A stretch of 64,000 nucleotides of DNA from Saccharomycopsis fibuligera x Saccharomycopsis cf. fibuligera (lineage: Eukaryota > Ascomycota > Saccharomycetes > Ascoideales > Saccharomycopsidaceae): NCBI GenBank assembly GCA_001936135.1, contig CP012817.1, positions 3,596,001 to 3,660,000 on the forward strand. The letters run 5' to 3'. Shown piece after piece: positions 20,932 through 31,096 of the stretch; within the stretch, counting starts at the first letter, position 1, and every line of letters begins with the position of its first letter. The notes under the pieces were generated by a model. That model made no database searches and had not been told where the DNA came from. It worked only from the letters and a program-made list of their open reading frames with translations. The translations under genes were made by a program, and so were the position numbers.

Positions 20932-23721
20932 ATGGCCTCATACTACCACTTTGCAAGAGTCAAGTTCCGCAAACACAAGTTTCTTGTCTTTGTGTCACTG
21001 CTACTCGTGGGCATTTTCTACATCACCTTCAGAAACAACCAGCACTTGGCTCTCCGCAACCGCTTGAAGGCTGAGTTCCCCCACGATCCAGCTCTTGACA
21101 CCAAACATCAGTTCTACAGCGCGAACAACAACGAAAACGAACTGCCGCCTTCAAAGTTCGAGAGTTTAGTCTCTTCGTTGGATTTGTTGGATAAAATTTC
21201 CAATGACAAGAAACCACACCGTCCTCAGGATGACAGCATCACCGAGGGCAAGGGCAGCGACAGCGACAAAGCGGGCAGCGGCTCCGTGGTAGGTGATGAG
21301 ACTAAGGACCTAGGTAACAAAAGCGAGGGAGACGAATCTCAGCAAGAAAGTTCTTCTTACAAACTCCACTACTCTGATATTGAGAACAACAGTTTACTTC
21401 CCGAGCTTGATGCAGATTTTGGCGATTCTCGTGATGACGAAGGATACCGCAAACACTCTCATTCTCCAGTGAAGTCCTTGCCAAGACCATTTCAATTTCA
21501 ACCATTCAAAGATCAAATGTTCTCATTGCCTCAAGTCGATTACTCTTCCAAAAATTACAAACAAGTGCAATCTAATGTGTTTGAAATCAATGGTGGTATA
21601 GCTGATCATGACAAGCTCTCCAAAATCAAGAAAGTGTTCCTTCAAAATTGGAAAAATTATAGAAAATATGCTATTGATCACGATGAAATTTTGCCAATCA
21701 CCAATGAGCCAAGAGATCCGTTCGTTGGTTGGTCAATTACTCTAATTGACACCTTGGATACCTTATACTTGATGAGGCTTGATGACGAGTTTCAGTTTGC
21801 CATCAGCAAAGTTGCTAAAATCAATTTCAAACAATCTCCAAGAGAATACATTCCTATTTTTGAAACAGTGATTAGAGCTCTCGGTGGATTAATTTCCGCT
21901 TACGATCTTTCTGGTGAGAAAGTGCTTTTAGATAAAGCTATTGAATGTGGCGATATGCTCGTGGGGATTTTTGATACTCCGAACAATATGCCTTTGCTTT
22001 ATTACAGATGGTCCGATGAGGATACGAAGAAGCCAAAATTTGCATCACGTAAAGGTTCAGTGGCTGAATTTGGCACACTTTTACTCGAGTATACTCGATT
22101 AGCACAAATTACGGGCAACGATACATATTTTCACTACGTGCACAAAATTACCAATGAAGTGGAAACATTTATTGCCAATGAGCGTAAAACTAAACCAGAA
22201 TTTGAATTGAATGGGTTATTACCGACTCATTTGGATATTTCTGGTTGTGAGATATACAAGGACCCTGAGCTTGCTCAAGAGGAAGCGAATGAAAATAAGT
22301 TTGTCAAAGCTTGGGTTAATGCACAAACTGTTTTATGCAAGTTGGGTCCAATTAAGAAACCAATCCTGAGTACTTATACTTATACCCTTGGAGGGTTAGC
22401 TGATTCATTCTACGAATATCTTCTCAAACAGTATCATTTGCTTAATGGCGCAATGAAGCAATACTTGAGCTTGTTTGAATTTTCCAGTGCCAAAATTAAA
22501 AAATACATGCTTTTCAAGGCTAAATTGCCTTCAATTTTGCATTCTGAGTCGCTAACGGTTCCACATTTGAAAAGCGATCCTGATGATGTGGTATTTTTGT
22601 CAGAGTTGCAACTTTCAGGTCAACCACATAACGAAATCACTGAAAAGACATGGATTACTCATCTTAGTTGTTTTGCTGGAGGGATGTTTGCTCTTGATGC
22701 TAAAGTTGGCTCTGAAGAAGATGCGGAAGAAAATTTGAGAATTGGTAAGCAATTGACTAATGGATGTTACAAAATTTATGAGTTGATGGAATTGATGCCG
22801 GAATGGATTATTGTGGAAAGATGCCCCGAAGATACCACAGAAGATGACCCTCGTTGTCAATTTGATGCCAAAGAAAGAGTTAAACAAATTAGAATGAAAA
22901 CTGAGGGTAAGGAAGAAAGTGATTTAAATACTGATGATAAGCTTGTGAAGGATATAAGATTTTACAATGACAACAAGCAAAGTAAAAATCTTGAGTCATC
23001 ATCATCATCATCATCATCATCGGAGATCAAAAATGATGAAGAAAATGTTGATAAAGAGGTACTTTCGAGGTACTTAAATGTAAACAAGAAAAATTTTGAA
23101 CAAATACTTAAAGGTCCCCTTCATCACAAAGTAAAAAACAATAACGGTAACAATGATGAGACCAGCAACAATGAAAAAGTGAAAAAATTTCCACCAAAAC
23201 CAAAACCAGCATTCAAGAAAAAATTTAGAGTAAGTGAATCCGATATCCCTAATGAGCAACTATTTCGCAATTCTCATGGCAACATTTACTGGCCTGTTGA
23301 TGGTTCCTATAATGTTCCTCTTTGGGCTAACAATCTAGACGGTAAATTCATTTTACGCCCTGAGTTAATAGAATCTGTTTTCTATATGTATAGAATCACT
23401 GGTGATTTAGAATGGCGTGAAAAAGGGTGGAAGTTGTTTGAAAGTACCGTGAAGCATGCAATGTTAGGCGATACTGAAGATTCTGAATATGAGAGCGCTG
23501 GTAATGGCGTTAGTGCCATTGCTGATGTGACGCACTTGTATACCAGTTCTGGGAAGCGCAACTTGGATAATAAAAAGAATAGCTTAGAGAGTTTCTGGTT
23601 TGCAGAAACTTTGAAATATTATTATTTGCTTTTTGAGGATAAAGATGTTTGGAGTTTGGATGAATATGTGTTGAACACCGAAGCTCATCCTTTCAAAAGA
23701 GCTAATAGAAAACAATCATAA
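20932..23721 (+). CDS. MNL2: GH47 alpha-mannosidase, type II membrane protein (Mnl2-like)
   Basis: A 929-residue glycoside hydrolase family 47 protein, predicted to trim alpha-1,2-mannose from N-glycans in the ER/Golgi lumen. One signal anchor lies at about residues 16-34 (FLVFVSLLLVGIFYITF), then a low-complexity stem to about 170. The catalytic (alpha/alpha)7 domain has the family acids in their usual settings: Glu311 in IFETVIRALGGL, Asp491 in GGLADSFYEYL, Glu811 and Glu814 in RPELIES, and a terminal NTEAHPF. These look intact, so activity is plausible. A charged Ser/Asn-rich insert (about 660-765, with a Ser run at 690) interrupts the domain. Size and membrane anchor suggest the Mnl2-type ERAD branch and not Mns1 (about 550 residues) or Htm1; the family is certain and the subgroup is not. 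Confidence 0.85.
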   Translation: MASYYHFARVKFRKHKFLVFVSLLLVGIFYITFRNNQHLALRNRLKAEFPHDPALDTKHQFYSANNNENELPPSKFESLVSSLDLLDKISNDKKPHRPQDDSITEGKGSDSDKAGSGSVVGDETKDLGNKSEGDESQQESSSYKLHYSDIENNSLLPELDADFGDSRDDEGYRKHSHSPVKSLPRPFQFQPFKDQMFSLPQVDYSSKNYKQVQSNVFEINGGIADHDKLSKIKKVFLQNWKNYRKYAIDHDEILPITNEPRDPFVGWSITLIDTLDTLYLMRLDDEFQFAISKVAKINFKQSPREYIPIFETVIRALGGLISAYDLSGEKVLLDKAIECGDMLVGIFDTPNNMPLLYYRWSDEDTKKPKFASRKGSVAEFGTLLLEYTRLAQITGNDTYFHYVHKITNEVETFIANERKTKPEFELNGLLPTHLDISGCEIYKDPELAQEEANENKFVKAWVNAQTVLCKLGPIKKPILSTYTYTLGGLADSFYEYLLKQYHLLNGAMKQYLSLFEFSSAKIKKYMLFKAKLPSILHSESLTVPHLKSDPDDVVFLSELQLSGQPHNEITEKTWITHLSCFAGGMFALDAKVGSEEDAEENLRIGKQLTNGCYKIYELMELMPEWIIVERCPEDTTEDDPRCQFDAKERVKQIRMKTEGKEESDLNTDDKLVKDIRFYNDNKQSKNLESSSSSSSSSEIKNDEENVDKEVLSRYLNVNKKNFEQILKGPLHHKVKNNNGNNDETSNNEKVKKFPPKPKPAFKKKFRVSESDIPNEQLFRNSHGNIYWPVDGSYNVPLWANNLDGKFILRPELIESVFYMYRITGDLEWREKGWKLFESTVKHAMLGDTEDSEYESAGNGVSAIADVTHLYTSSGKRNLDNKKNSLESFWFAETLKYYYLLFEDKDVWSLDEYVLNTEAHPFKRANRKQS

Positions 23722-23768
23722 ACTATAAAGACAGTTGCAGTATGGTACCCTTTTTTCGATGTATTCCC

Positions 23769-23815
<47 letters not shown>

Positions 23816-24904
23816 ATGTTCAGAGTGTTACTTTGGCGTTATTATTTTAGAATTTTTATTTCCTTGTTGGCTGGTTGGTTGGTTGGTTGGTTCTATTTTA
23901 TCTTTTCTACATAATAGTTGTCCTTACTATATCACATACACCCGCTTTTGTGGTTTTAAGTGTGATGTCATTGAGGTAGTTGAAACCATTTTGATCAGTT
24001 TTCTGCTTTTATCATCTTTCCATCATGACCTGCTACTTGAATTTTCTTATCTCTCTGGGGCTCCACTCTATCGGCTGATGCTCATATTTTCATTTTTATT
24101 TTTATGTTATTATTTTCTATTTTTTCTTATTTTAGTTTTATTCGTTAGGTAATATGTTTACGTGCTTATGTGCAACTGCTATATAAATGAAGGATTCTTT
24201 TGGCTGGAACTTTCTGGTACCCTGGTAAGCGACTCGACAGCATGACTTTTAGACTCTTAGACTTTTGTATAACTAGTGCACGCTTGTACTGTGGTGTTGC
24301 TGTTCTACTGCAATTCTGCATTCTATCAAGAATATTGAGACCAATAAATTATCTAATGTCATTGACATCAAACGAGTGAGTTACGAATGAAATACATTTG
24401 TCAACTTTTGCTACTCTTCATTAAACTTTTGTACATATTGGACATTATATATGTTAGGAGCCCTCATACAAGATTCTGTAGAAAATAACAATGTAAGGAT
24501 GTAATAATAGTAAATAGTTGATGTACGGGTGTGCAATCGGACAACTTCTGATATTTTCCTGTTATTCTGGGTTTCAGGGTAGTAAATACGTAGCCAGATT
24601 GAGATTGGACCATAGATAGATAGATGCGTCAATCGTTTGGATACCATTTTGCAATTACTTTTCTACGCAAAGCAGACCAGTTCTAAACCAGGATCATAGA
24701 TAGTTACGCTTTAAAGAAGTTATTTTTTCTTTGATTCATTGTAATCATAAACAACGTCATTTATCAAGCCAGATCAGTTTTCTGAATTGTTTTTCGTTAA
24801 CATTTTTTATCATACTGATTTATTCATCACAAATATTAAAGATAGGAGAGATACCAATATTTACACTGATTTTACAACAAGGTTATTTAGAAATAATTAC
24901 AAAA
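23722..24904. other. Intergenic region, TRS33 promoter
   Basis: This 1.2-kb region lies between two tandem + strand genes. It holds a T43 tract at 23772-23814 just after the mannosidase stop, a TTGG tandem repeat at about 23866-23892, and short open frames of no visible quality. The in-frame codons before the TRS33 ATG include a TTG at 24731 but no upstream ATG. Confidence 0.6.
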
Positions 24905-25648
24905 ATGACCAGTTTAATCTCCGAAGTCAATGCAACTTGTCTCGACTTGCTTCTAATTGAAATGGTGCCACTAGCGATTCGCGTGACTAGGGATCTAGAG
25001 AATGAAAATGTGATAACTGAAGAAGAAACTAAGCAACAGCAGCAACAGCAACAACAGCAACAACAGCAACAGCAGCAGCAGCAATCAGCAGCATCACAGC
25101 TGGAAAACCCTATTCAAAACAACAATAGTAGTGTTAATATCAACAGTATTGACCTTCCTGGCACAATAACTTTACTTGAAGATTCTGCCAACATGACCAG
25201 TCCCGACGTAATATACCGAATTGAAACTTACGGCTACAACATTGGACTTCGCATAGGAGAGCTACTAAACTATAAACTCAATAACGACGAGGTAGCTAAT
25301 GGTCTTAGCCGCCAAAACTTGAAGCTTAACATGGACATCCTCAACATTATGAAGTTTATCTGTCGTGATATTTGGAAACAATTGTATGGTAAGCAAATGG
25401 ACAACTTGCGAACTAATCATCGTGGTGCGTTTGTACTTATCGATAACCAGTTCAAAGGAATAATGAATATGGACAGCGCGAAAGGTGGGGAAGAGGCAAC
25501 AGTGGAAAAGGCAAAGACATATTTGTGGTTTCCTTGTGGGATTATTAGAGGCGTGTTGTCCAGTCTTGGTGTGGATTCGTCTATTCTGGCAGATATTGGG
25601 AAGTTTCCTTCAGTGTCATTTAATATTCAGACTAATATTCAGAGTTGA
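24905..25648 (+). CDS. TRS33: TRAPP complex subunit Trs33
   Basis: A 247-residue member of the Bet3/TRAPPC6 family, part of the TRAPP complexes that activate Rab GTPases in ER-Golgi and Golgi traffic and autophagy. I start at the ATG at 24905 (MTSLISEVNATCLDLLLIEM) because the longer frame upstream begins only with TTG. Family blocks are LLLIEMVPLAIRV, YGYNIGLRIGELL, LNIMKFICRDIWKQLYGKQ, DNLRTNHRGAFVL and PCGIIRGVLSSLG, almost word for word those of Trs33. A run of about 17 Gln (25033-25085) is inserted after the first helix, a likely length polymorphism. S. cerevisiae Trs33 is 268 residues. Identity is firm. Confidence 0.95.
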   Translation: MTSLISEVNATCLDLLLIEMVPLAIRVTRDLENENVITEEETKQQQQQQQQQQQQQQQQQSAASQLENPIQNNNSSVNINSIDLPGTITLLEDSANMTSPDVIYRIETYGYNIGLRIGELLNYKLNNDEVANGLSRQNLKLNMDILNIMKFICRDIWKQLYGKQMDNLRTNHRGAFVLIDNQFKGIMNMDSAKGGEEATVEKAKTYLWFPCGIIRGVLSSLGVDSSILADIGKFPSVSFNIQTNIQS

Positions 25649-26216
25649 GAGTTGACGATTAATGTTATAATTTGCGTTTTTAGTGCTAATGTTTTGATAT
25701 TTTCCTCACTCGTAATATATGTATTCAACAATACATTTCAATAACTATCAATAGCATTTTTACATTTTACACCTTACATCCTGCTAATGCAGTTACGGCT
25801 TACATGTAAAATTTCCTATAAAGTACAGTGTCCTTCGCTTGCTAACGTAGTAAATGCTTATAGTCACCATAGGATCCACCTTATTGGTTAAACAAACTAT
25901 CAGATATTTTTACTTAACCAAGTTACTAGTTTAATTTAATATTTTGATAATTTTTCAAACAATATATATAAGGAGATATGGAAATAACATGATAGAAAGG
26001 GGACAAACAGACAGATACAAGACATGGACAACTTTCTTGACATAATCAGAAAAGCAATAGGCCTTTGAGAATTTGCGATAAAGGGAGAAACAAAGAGAAG
26101 AGAAGAGAGTAAAAAAAAAAAAAAAAAAAATAGAATAGAATAGAATAGAATTATGAATTCATGAATAAAGTTGTACCGATGGTTAAAATAGTTATAGTGA
26201 TAATAATCATAATAAT

Positions 26217-26249
<33 letters not shown>

Positions 26250-26340
26250 TTGAACAGTGAGAAAAATAATTCAATTTGAATAGCAGTACATAAAGACATT
26301 GGAAATTGCAGTTGCACCGTGTATTCTGCAGTGCACACCA
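25649..26340. other. Convergent intergenic region with short repeats
   Basis: This 0.7-kb terminator region lies between TRS33 and ATG33. It contains a poly(A) tract at about 26112-26130, four tandem TAGAA units just after it, and a (TAA)n microsatellite at about 26219-26248. No gene was seen. Confidence 0.65.
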
Positions 26341-27129
26341 TCAAGAAAAATCACCATAGATACCGATAGTAGAAATTCCAAATGCCAAGCCAATGATCGA
26401 ACTAGCAATAGTGTACCCAAGCTTCAATTTCTTCAAACTTTTAGCGGAAGAAGTTCTAGTAATGTACTCATTTGCTTCGTTTTCAATATCTTGTTGTTCT
26501 TCTGGAGTAGCGCTCTTAGCCGATGAAGATGAAAAATTATCATCTTCAGAGTCAGCGCCCAAGTCACGATAGACGGAATTATCAAGCTGCGAAGGTTCTT
26601 CCTTGTTGTACACTTTTTTTGATTTCTTGCCCTTATCAGAGCTAATTGGTGAAGTTGAAGCACTAGCATTGCTTAAAGATTTTGCCTTTTCGCCGTTGAC
26701 AGATCCATCATCAATGTCAATAACTGCATCATCAAGCAAAAACTTTAATTCTGGGCTAGCATTGTTGAAGAATAGAACCGCGGCGGCCAATGGAGCCCCC
26801 AAGGCAGCGTAGATCAAGTATGGGTGACGAGCTCTTGGAGGAGCTTTGATAAATGCTAATGAGAGCAAAGTGGTGGCGGTGGATCCGAGACCCAAAATCA
26901 AGTAGTATGATTTTTTCAAAAGATTGCGTACAGCCTGTTGAAGGTCAGCGAAAGACAATGAAGAAGAAGAAGAAGAAGAAGAAGAAGAAGAAGAAGAAGA
27001 AGAAGATTGAGGTTTAGTTAATTGAGTCAAGAGCGGTAAGCTGCCATAGGCTTGATGACCTACTGCTCCGGCAAGAATGCCTAAGGAGGCGGTACCGATA
27101 ATCTTGGTGGTGGCGAGACAAGTTCCCAT
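26341..27129 (-). CDS. ATG33: Atg33/Scm4-family mitochondrial outer-membrane protein
   Basis: A 262-residue membrane protein of the Scm4/Atg33 family. Atg33 is a mitochondrial outer-membrane protein needed for mitophagy in S. cerevisiae, and its paralogue Scm4 is of unclear role. The N-terminus MGTCLATTKIIGTASLGILAG matches the family. Predicted membrane segments lie at about residues 5-30, 75-95 (YYLILGLGSTATTLLSLAF), 105-125 (LIYAALGAPLAAAVLFF) and 235-257 (LGYTIASSIIGLAFGISTIG). A Ser run of about 15 (near 26957-27005) and an acidic, Lys-rich cytosolic loop (about 135-215) separate them. Most pre-duplication yeasts have a single copy, so either name would fit. The ATG at 27129 is the first in frame. 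Confidence 0.8.
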   Translation of the reverse strand: MGTCLATTKIIGTASLGILAGAVGHQAYGSLPLLTQLTKPQSSSSSSSSSSSSSSSSLSFADLQQAVRNLLKKSYYLILGLGSTATTLLSLAFIKAPPRARHPYLIYAALGAPLAAAVLFFNNASPELKFLLDDAVIDIDDGSVNGEKAKSLSNASASTSPISSDKGKKSKKVYNKEEPSQLDNSVYRDLGADSEDDNFSSSSAKSATPEEQQDIENEANEYITRTSSAKSLKKLKLGYTIASSIIGLAFGISTIGIYGDFS

Positions 27130-27537
27130 ATTGCTTGATTTGACAGGTATATGGCGCTATAGAGATAGATATTAATTTGTCAATGGGTTTTGGTGGTAAT
27201 TGAACAGTGTACTTGGGGTATAAGGACACAGATCTGGTGGTGAAATGCTGTAGTGGCAACGGTGATTGCAATACAATGTGATTGTGATTGTCATTTTCTT
27301 TCTGTTTCTGTTTCTGTTGTGAGACAAAGAAGCAAAGGAGGTATACGGTGCACGGGTGAGATGACTTGGGTGTGGCTTAGGTGCAAGGGTGTATTCATTG
27401 TACAATATTAACAATAAATACTACAACTACAACTACAACAGCTACTGCATCCAGACAACCAAAAAATACGGAGTAATAACATTAACTAAAAATACAAACC
27501 GTCTATACTACATTATCGTTCACTCGTCGCAGATCTT

Positions 27538-27570
<33 letters not shown>

Positions 27571-27580
27571 GCCTATCCCG
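27130..27580. promoter_or_regulatory. ATG33 promoter with T30 tract
   Basis: This 451-base region lies between two minus-strand genes. A run of about 30 T at 27540-27569 sits right after the TRI1 stop. CT/GT-rich pyrimidine stretches near 27295-27320 lie in the likely ATG33 leader. Confidence 0.55.
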
Positions 27581-28674
27581 TCATTCTTCTTCTGATACCT
27601 CAGATATTCCCAGCACCTCGTCAATGTCACTTACCTCATCCTCATCACTAAGATGTTCGTAAGTTTCGTGCTGGCCAGTAGCCAAACTTTCCCCATTAGG
27701 CTTGCTTCCATTTGTGACTGCTTGTGGCACCGGCGTTGTTGTTGACTCAGTTTTAGTTTTATTACTATCATCCTCGACAGAATACGAGCCGGCAACAATT
27801 TCATCATCGGTGAACAAGTGCTTAGAAAGCATCTTGTTGAGTTGGAACATTGTTACTTTTTTTCCAAAGATTGGGAACATACGCTCATCACAGATGATTT
27901 GTCGTTTGTCTTGAGGATTCTGCAAATTGTGTTCTCTGATGTAGTTCCATATTTCTTTTACCACTTGAGTACGAGGCAATGTTTCTTTTCCAAGTAGTGC
28001 AATCAACGGGGTGCTGAGCCTCATTGGCTTTGCAAGGCCGTTGCTTCTCTTTCTTTGAGGTTTTTCTACTCCATCTGCTTTGGCCTTTTGAACTTTAGCA
28101 GCTTTTTTCACCTTTGCCTTGGCTTTATTACTGGCTAGAAGTTTAGGAGAAAAATTGAGTGCTCGAAGGTTTCTAGCATTTAATGAGGCGTGAAGTTTAG
28201 CGGCCATCATTTCGTCTTCACTAAGGCTCGACTCTCTTTTATTAGTGGTGTTTGAACTGCTATCATCAGCATTTGTGTTTGTATTTATGTTTGTGCTTGA
28301 TTTCGACAGAGACGGCGTCTTTGCAGTGCTGGTTGGAGCGGCAGCCGCTTCTGCCGCTTCGGCTTCTCGTTGGTCTAGTAGCTTGTAGTATCGTTCCATG
28401 ATCAATGAGCCTATTTCCTTCTTGTTGGGTTGCAAGTCCACGACGAAAAGAGCCAGTAATGCGTTCCGGATCTTCTTGACGGTGACTTGCTGCAAGTCCG
28501 ATACGCTAAGGATTGCCTAGAAACGGGTTAGTAATCAAGCTGATATTAATAACCATGAACTGATAACGTCTGTAACGACTTTTGGTGACATGAGTTGTGG
28601 AAGCGAACTAGAAAACTGGAAACACGTACGTCAATCATTGGGATGTAGTCTTCAGGCTTATACAGCAGAGACAT
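27581..28674 (-). CDS. TRI1: Tri1-like SWIB-domain protein, spliced
   Basis: Two exons, 28630-28674 and 27581-28516, give 326 residues. Exon 1 encodes MS, two CTG codons, then YKPEDYIPMID, and exon 2 continues AILSVSDLQQVTVKKIRNAL. The join reproduces the YIPMVDAILSVS opening of S. cerevisiae Tri1, so this is the true N-terminus (DEK_C-like domain, residues ~1-60). A Ser/Thr/Ala linker and a basic Lys-rich stretch lead to the SWIB/MDM2 fold at about 180-260 (STPLIALLGKETLPRTQVV, NLQNPQDKRQIICDE, MFQLNKMLSKHLF). An acidic tail follows. Tri1 is a nuclear/nucleolar SWIB protein related to Uaf30 of the RNA polymerase I factor UAF; Uaf30 is the alternative, but the N-terminus favours Tri1. Confidence 0.9.
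28517..28629 (-). other. TRI1 intron (113 nt)
   Basis: On the minus strand the donor is GTACGT (28624-28629), the branch site is TTACTAAC near 28526-28533 and the acceptor is CTAG ending at 28517. The intron is phase 0, between the Asp and Ala codons of the conserved N-terminal helix. Confidence 0.92.
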
Positions 28675-28829
28675 GGCGGTGGGTAATATTTATGGGGAGA
28701 ATGTGTAAATATAATATATTTTTACTGGGTTATTTTTACCACTGGGGAATAACTTTCAGCAGAAAGAGAGCATATCAGAGAAATGGCAGTGGTAAATTTT
28801 GCGGGAGAGAGAAAGTAAATAACAGAATA

Positions 28830-28877
<48 letters not shown>

Positions 28878-29610
28878 TGGTGGTGATGGCGGCCATTGTG
28901 AGAAAGCATTTTATGATGATTTTGTTTGTTTTGTCTTTTTCTGGCGCTGTGCGGAGTTTTGAGTAGGAAATACTCAGACGTCGGGCTGGTTGCCCGGACA
29001 CTATCGGCACAGCTAATTAAACTGATATCAGCTAATTGCAACTGGGAGTTTGACAGCACAGTCTTGGCCCGAAGTTGCTCTTGCCTGCTGGTATCTCGGG
29101 AGGGGCTAGTAACTACTATTGACACTAAGGCCGAACTGGGCTGGAGAGAAAAGTGCTAGCGCTGGTTTTATTAACTGTCGCATTGCCGATGCTGATTATT
29201 TGACAGCCTTCTCTCAGTGGAGGGCGGATATTTGGATTAATTGTGGTGTTCTGTCAGACTGTGGTATGCGGTATGCGGCATAAAGCATGTTGACGTGTGG
29301 TGAAGCATGTTAAGGTGTGGTTATGTATCAGCACATACTCGCGGCGCAATACACATATACACTGAATTGTGCACCATAGTACATATACATACGTCATCCG
29401 CTGTCAATCTTTTTGTCCGAGAAACTGATTTCGACGGTTTCCTCGGGGCCGCCGTTCGTTCGTTTCACTTATTGTTACTGTTATTGTCACTTCACTGCTC
29501 TTTCCAGCTTGCTTCTTGCTCTTCTTTTCTCATCTTATTTTACTAATCCTACTTATCTCTCTTTTTCCCTTTTCCTCTCTCATTGACATGCCCCATTAAG
29601 CAGCCTCATT
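28675..29610. other. Divergent intergenic region
   Basis: This 0.94-kb region lies between the TRI1 and small membrane-protein start codons. A (GA)n microsatellite of about 41 bases lies at 28833-28873. The rest is mixed sequence; a pyrimidine-rich leader at 29455-29585 precedes the ATG at 29611. Confidence 0.6.
28833..28873. repeat. (GA)n microsatellite
   Basis: About 20 uninterrupted GA units, in the promoter region of TRI1. Confidence 0.97.
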
Positions 29611-30257
29611 ATGCTTGCCTACAAGATGCTAAAGTCCATAATCAAGGAAATCATTCCTCCGTTGTTGCCAGTGTTTGCTTTGTACCTCATTGCCAACCAT
29701 CACTTGTTTGCAAGTATGTGTGATCTCTGTTTTTAACTTTTTTTTTTATAGATAACTTGTACCTACCAAAGTTATTTCTTGTCCGTGTCATTCAGTGCTT
29801 TGCCAGTTCATCCAGGAGAGCACTCAATCGAAGCAAAGCCAATTCCGCTGATTTAGTTGATAACTCGGGAGCGCTGTTCATCACTCACTGACTTGCTCGC
29901 TGGCGCTCTAGCGCTGATCGGCGGAAGCGGCCTTGACATGCCGATTCGCCGATCATCGTCATCATCGTCTTTTTTACTTTTTTGGCATTCATTGCCAATA
30001 ACTTCACCGTACCAACTGCTAACAAACGAAAAAATACAGACTTTCAGTTTTTTGAAAATCTCCTCGGAACCACCACTGCCTCTTTGGTTCTAGATTATGG
30101 AGCAATGTTCGTTTACTATTTGTACGTTAGTTTAGCATTGCTTTATACGGTGGTATTTCAGCTCTTTTGCTGCTATTCAGCAATTGAAAATCGGTGGGGT
30201 AACTTAAGTCAGTTTGTCTGGCATGTGTGTTTTGGCCAAGCCGACAATTCAGCTTAG
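29611..30257 (+). CDS. Unnamed small membrane protein, spliced
   Basis: I do not recognise this gene. Exon 1 (29611-29713) opens with MLAYKMLKSIIKEIIPPLLP and a hydrophobic stretch ending ALYLIANHHLFA. A GTATGT donor follows at 29714. A TGCTAAC branch site at 30017-30023 and an ACAG acceptor ending at 30039 bring in exon 2 (30040-30257), giving 106 residues with a second and third hydrophobic segment (ASLVLDYGAMFVYYLYV, LALLYTVVFQLF). An alternative uses a GTACGT donor at 30122 and an AG ending at 30288, preceded by CCTAAT. The last exon would then end near 30385 with residues SSYLHQYDVGYGIMAYILG, which looks more protein-like than the unspliced tail. A pyrimidine-rich leader upstream supports a real transcript. 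The function is unknown; ER or mitochondrial membrane is only a guess. Confidence 0.5.
29714..30039 (+). other. Intron of the unnamed membrane-protein gene (326 nt)
   Basis: Donor GTATGT at 29714-29719, branch TGCTAAC about 16 bases before the acceptor ACAG at 30036-30039. Splicing joins GCA A to AC TTT and keeps the frame. Confidence 0.6.
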
Positions 30258-31096
30258 CAAGACGGAATTTTCCTAATGCATCCATCAGGTCATCATATTT
30301 GCACCAGTATGATGTTGGCTATGGAATCATGGCTTACATCCTAGGTCAGAATTTTGAGCTTCTGGGTCCAAGCGTTCAATTTTAATTACAACTTCGGCGA
30401 CGTGGGGAAAACATCCTTGTAGGATAATTTAGCTGTTGTTTTATATTATCTTTGCAACTTGACGAATTTATGATTTATGATTATTGTTGGGGAAAAAAAA
30501 AGTTTGTTTATTTTTATATCTTTTGTGTTTTTGCCTTTGTCTTACATTTTTTTTTGTTTATGACTTTATTTGATTTGCTTTTGCTTTGGTTTTTTTTTGC
30601 TTTGGATTTTTTTTTTCTGTTCTCGTTACTCCATCAATTTCGCGACCTGTTTGATTTATTCTTTATTCAATATTACTTGCTAATTCCTATTCTAATCGCA
30701 TGAAACGACTTTGCAGCTTACAGTATACTGCATATATTGTAGCAAATACGCATGTATGGGAACTTCAAGTATAGCCAAGCAAAAGACAGCCCAATGGCTC
30801 CTGCCTCAGTGAGCTACATAGAATCACACTCGCTAATTTTTCACGGCGTATTTTAGACAAATGTTTTTATCCCTTGTTCTAACAAAAATGTAATTTATAA
30901 TCTTATCAACAGAGAAAGGATAAACTTTTTTAACCTTAAAATAATAATTTCTTGTCCTCTAAGTAATGAAGTGTACAACTGGGGCTGATCTTTAAAACAT
31001 TAATATACTAGAGCACTGCAGCATTGCGATATTGCAGAAATGCAACATGAACATGTTTCCATTTTGCGAGACAAAAAAGCAAATTGAACTTCCTCC
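30258..31096. other. Convergent intergenic region
   Basis: Contains the possible third exon of the preceding gene (30289 to about 30385), then T-rich sequence at 30480-30660 whose open frames are only Phe/Leu-rich translations of T runs. No other gene was seen before the RAV1 stop. Confidence 0.55.

Noticed and set aside
30452-30703. 83-codon + strand open frame
   Set aside because: TTG start and Phe/Leu-rich translation caused by T runs.
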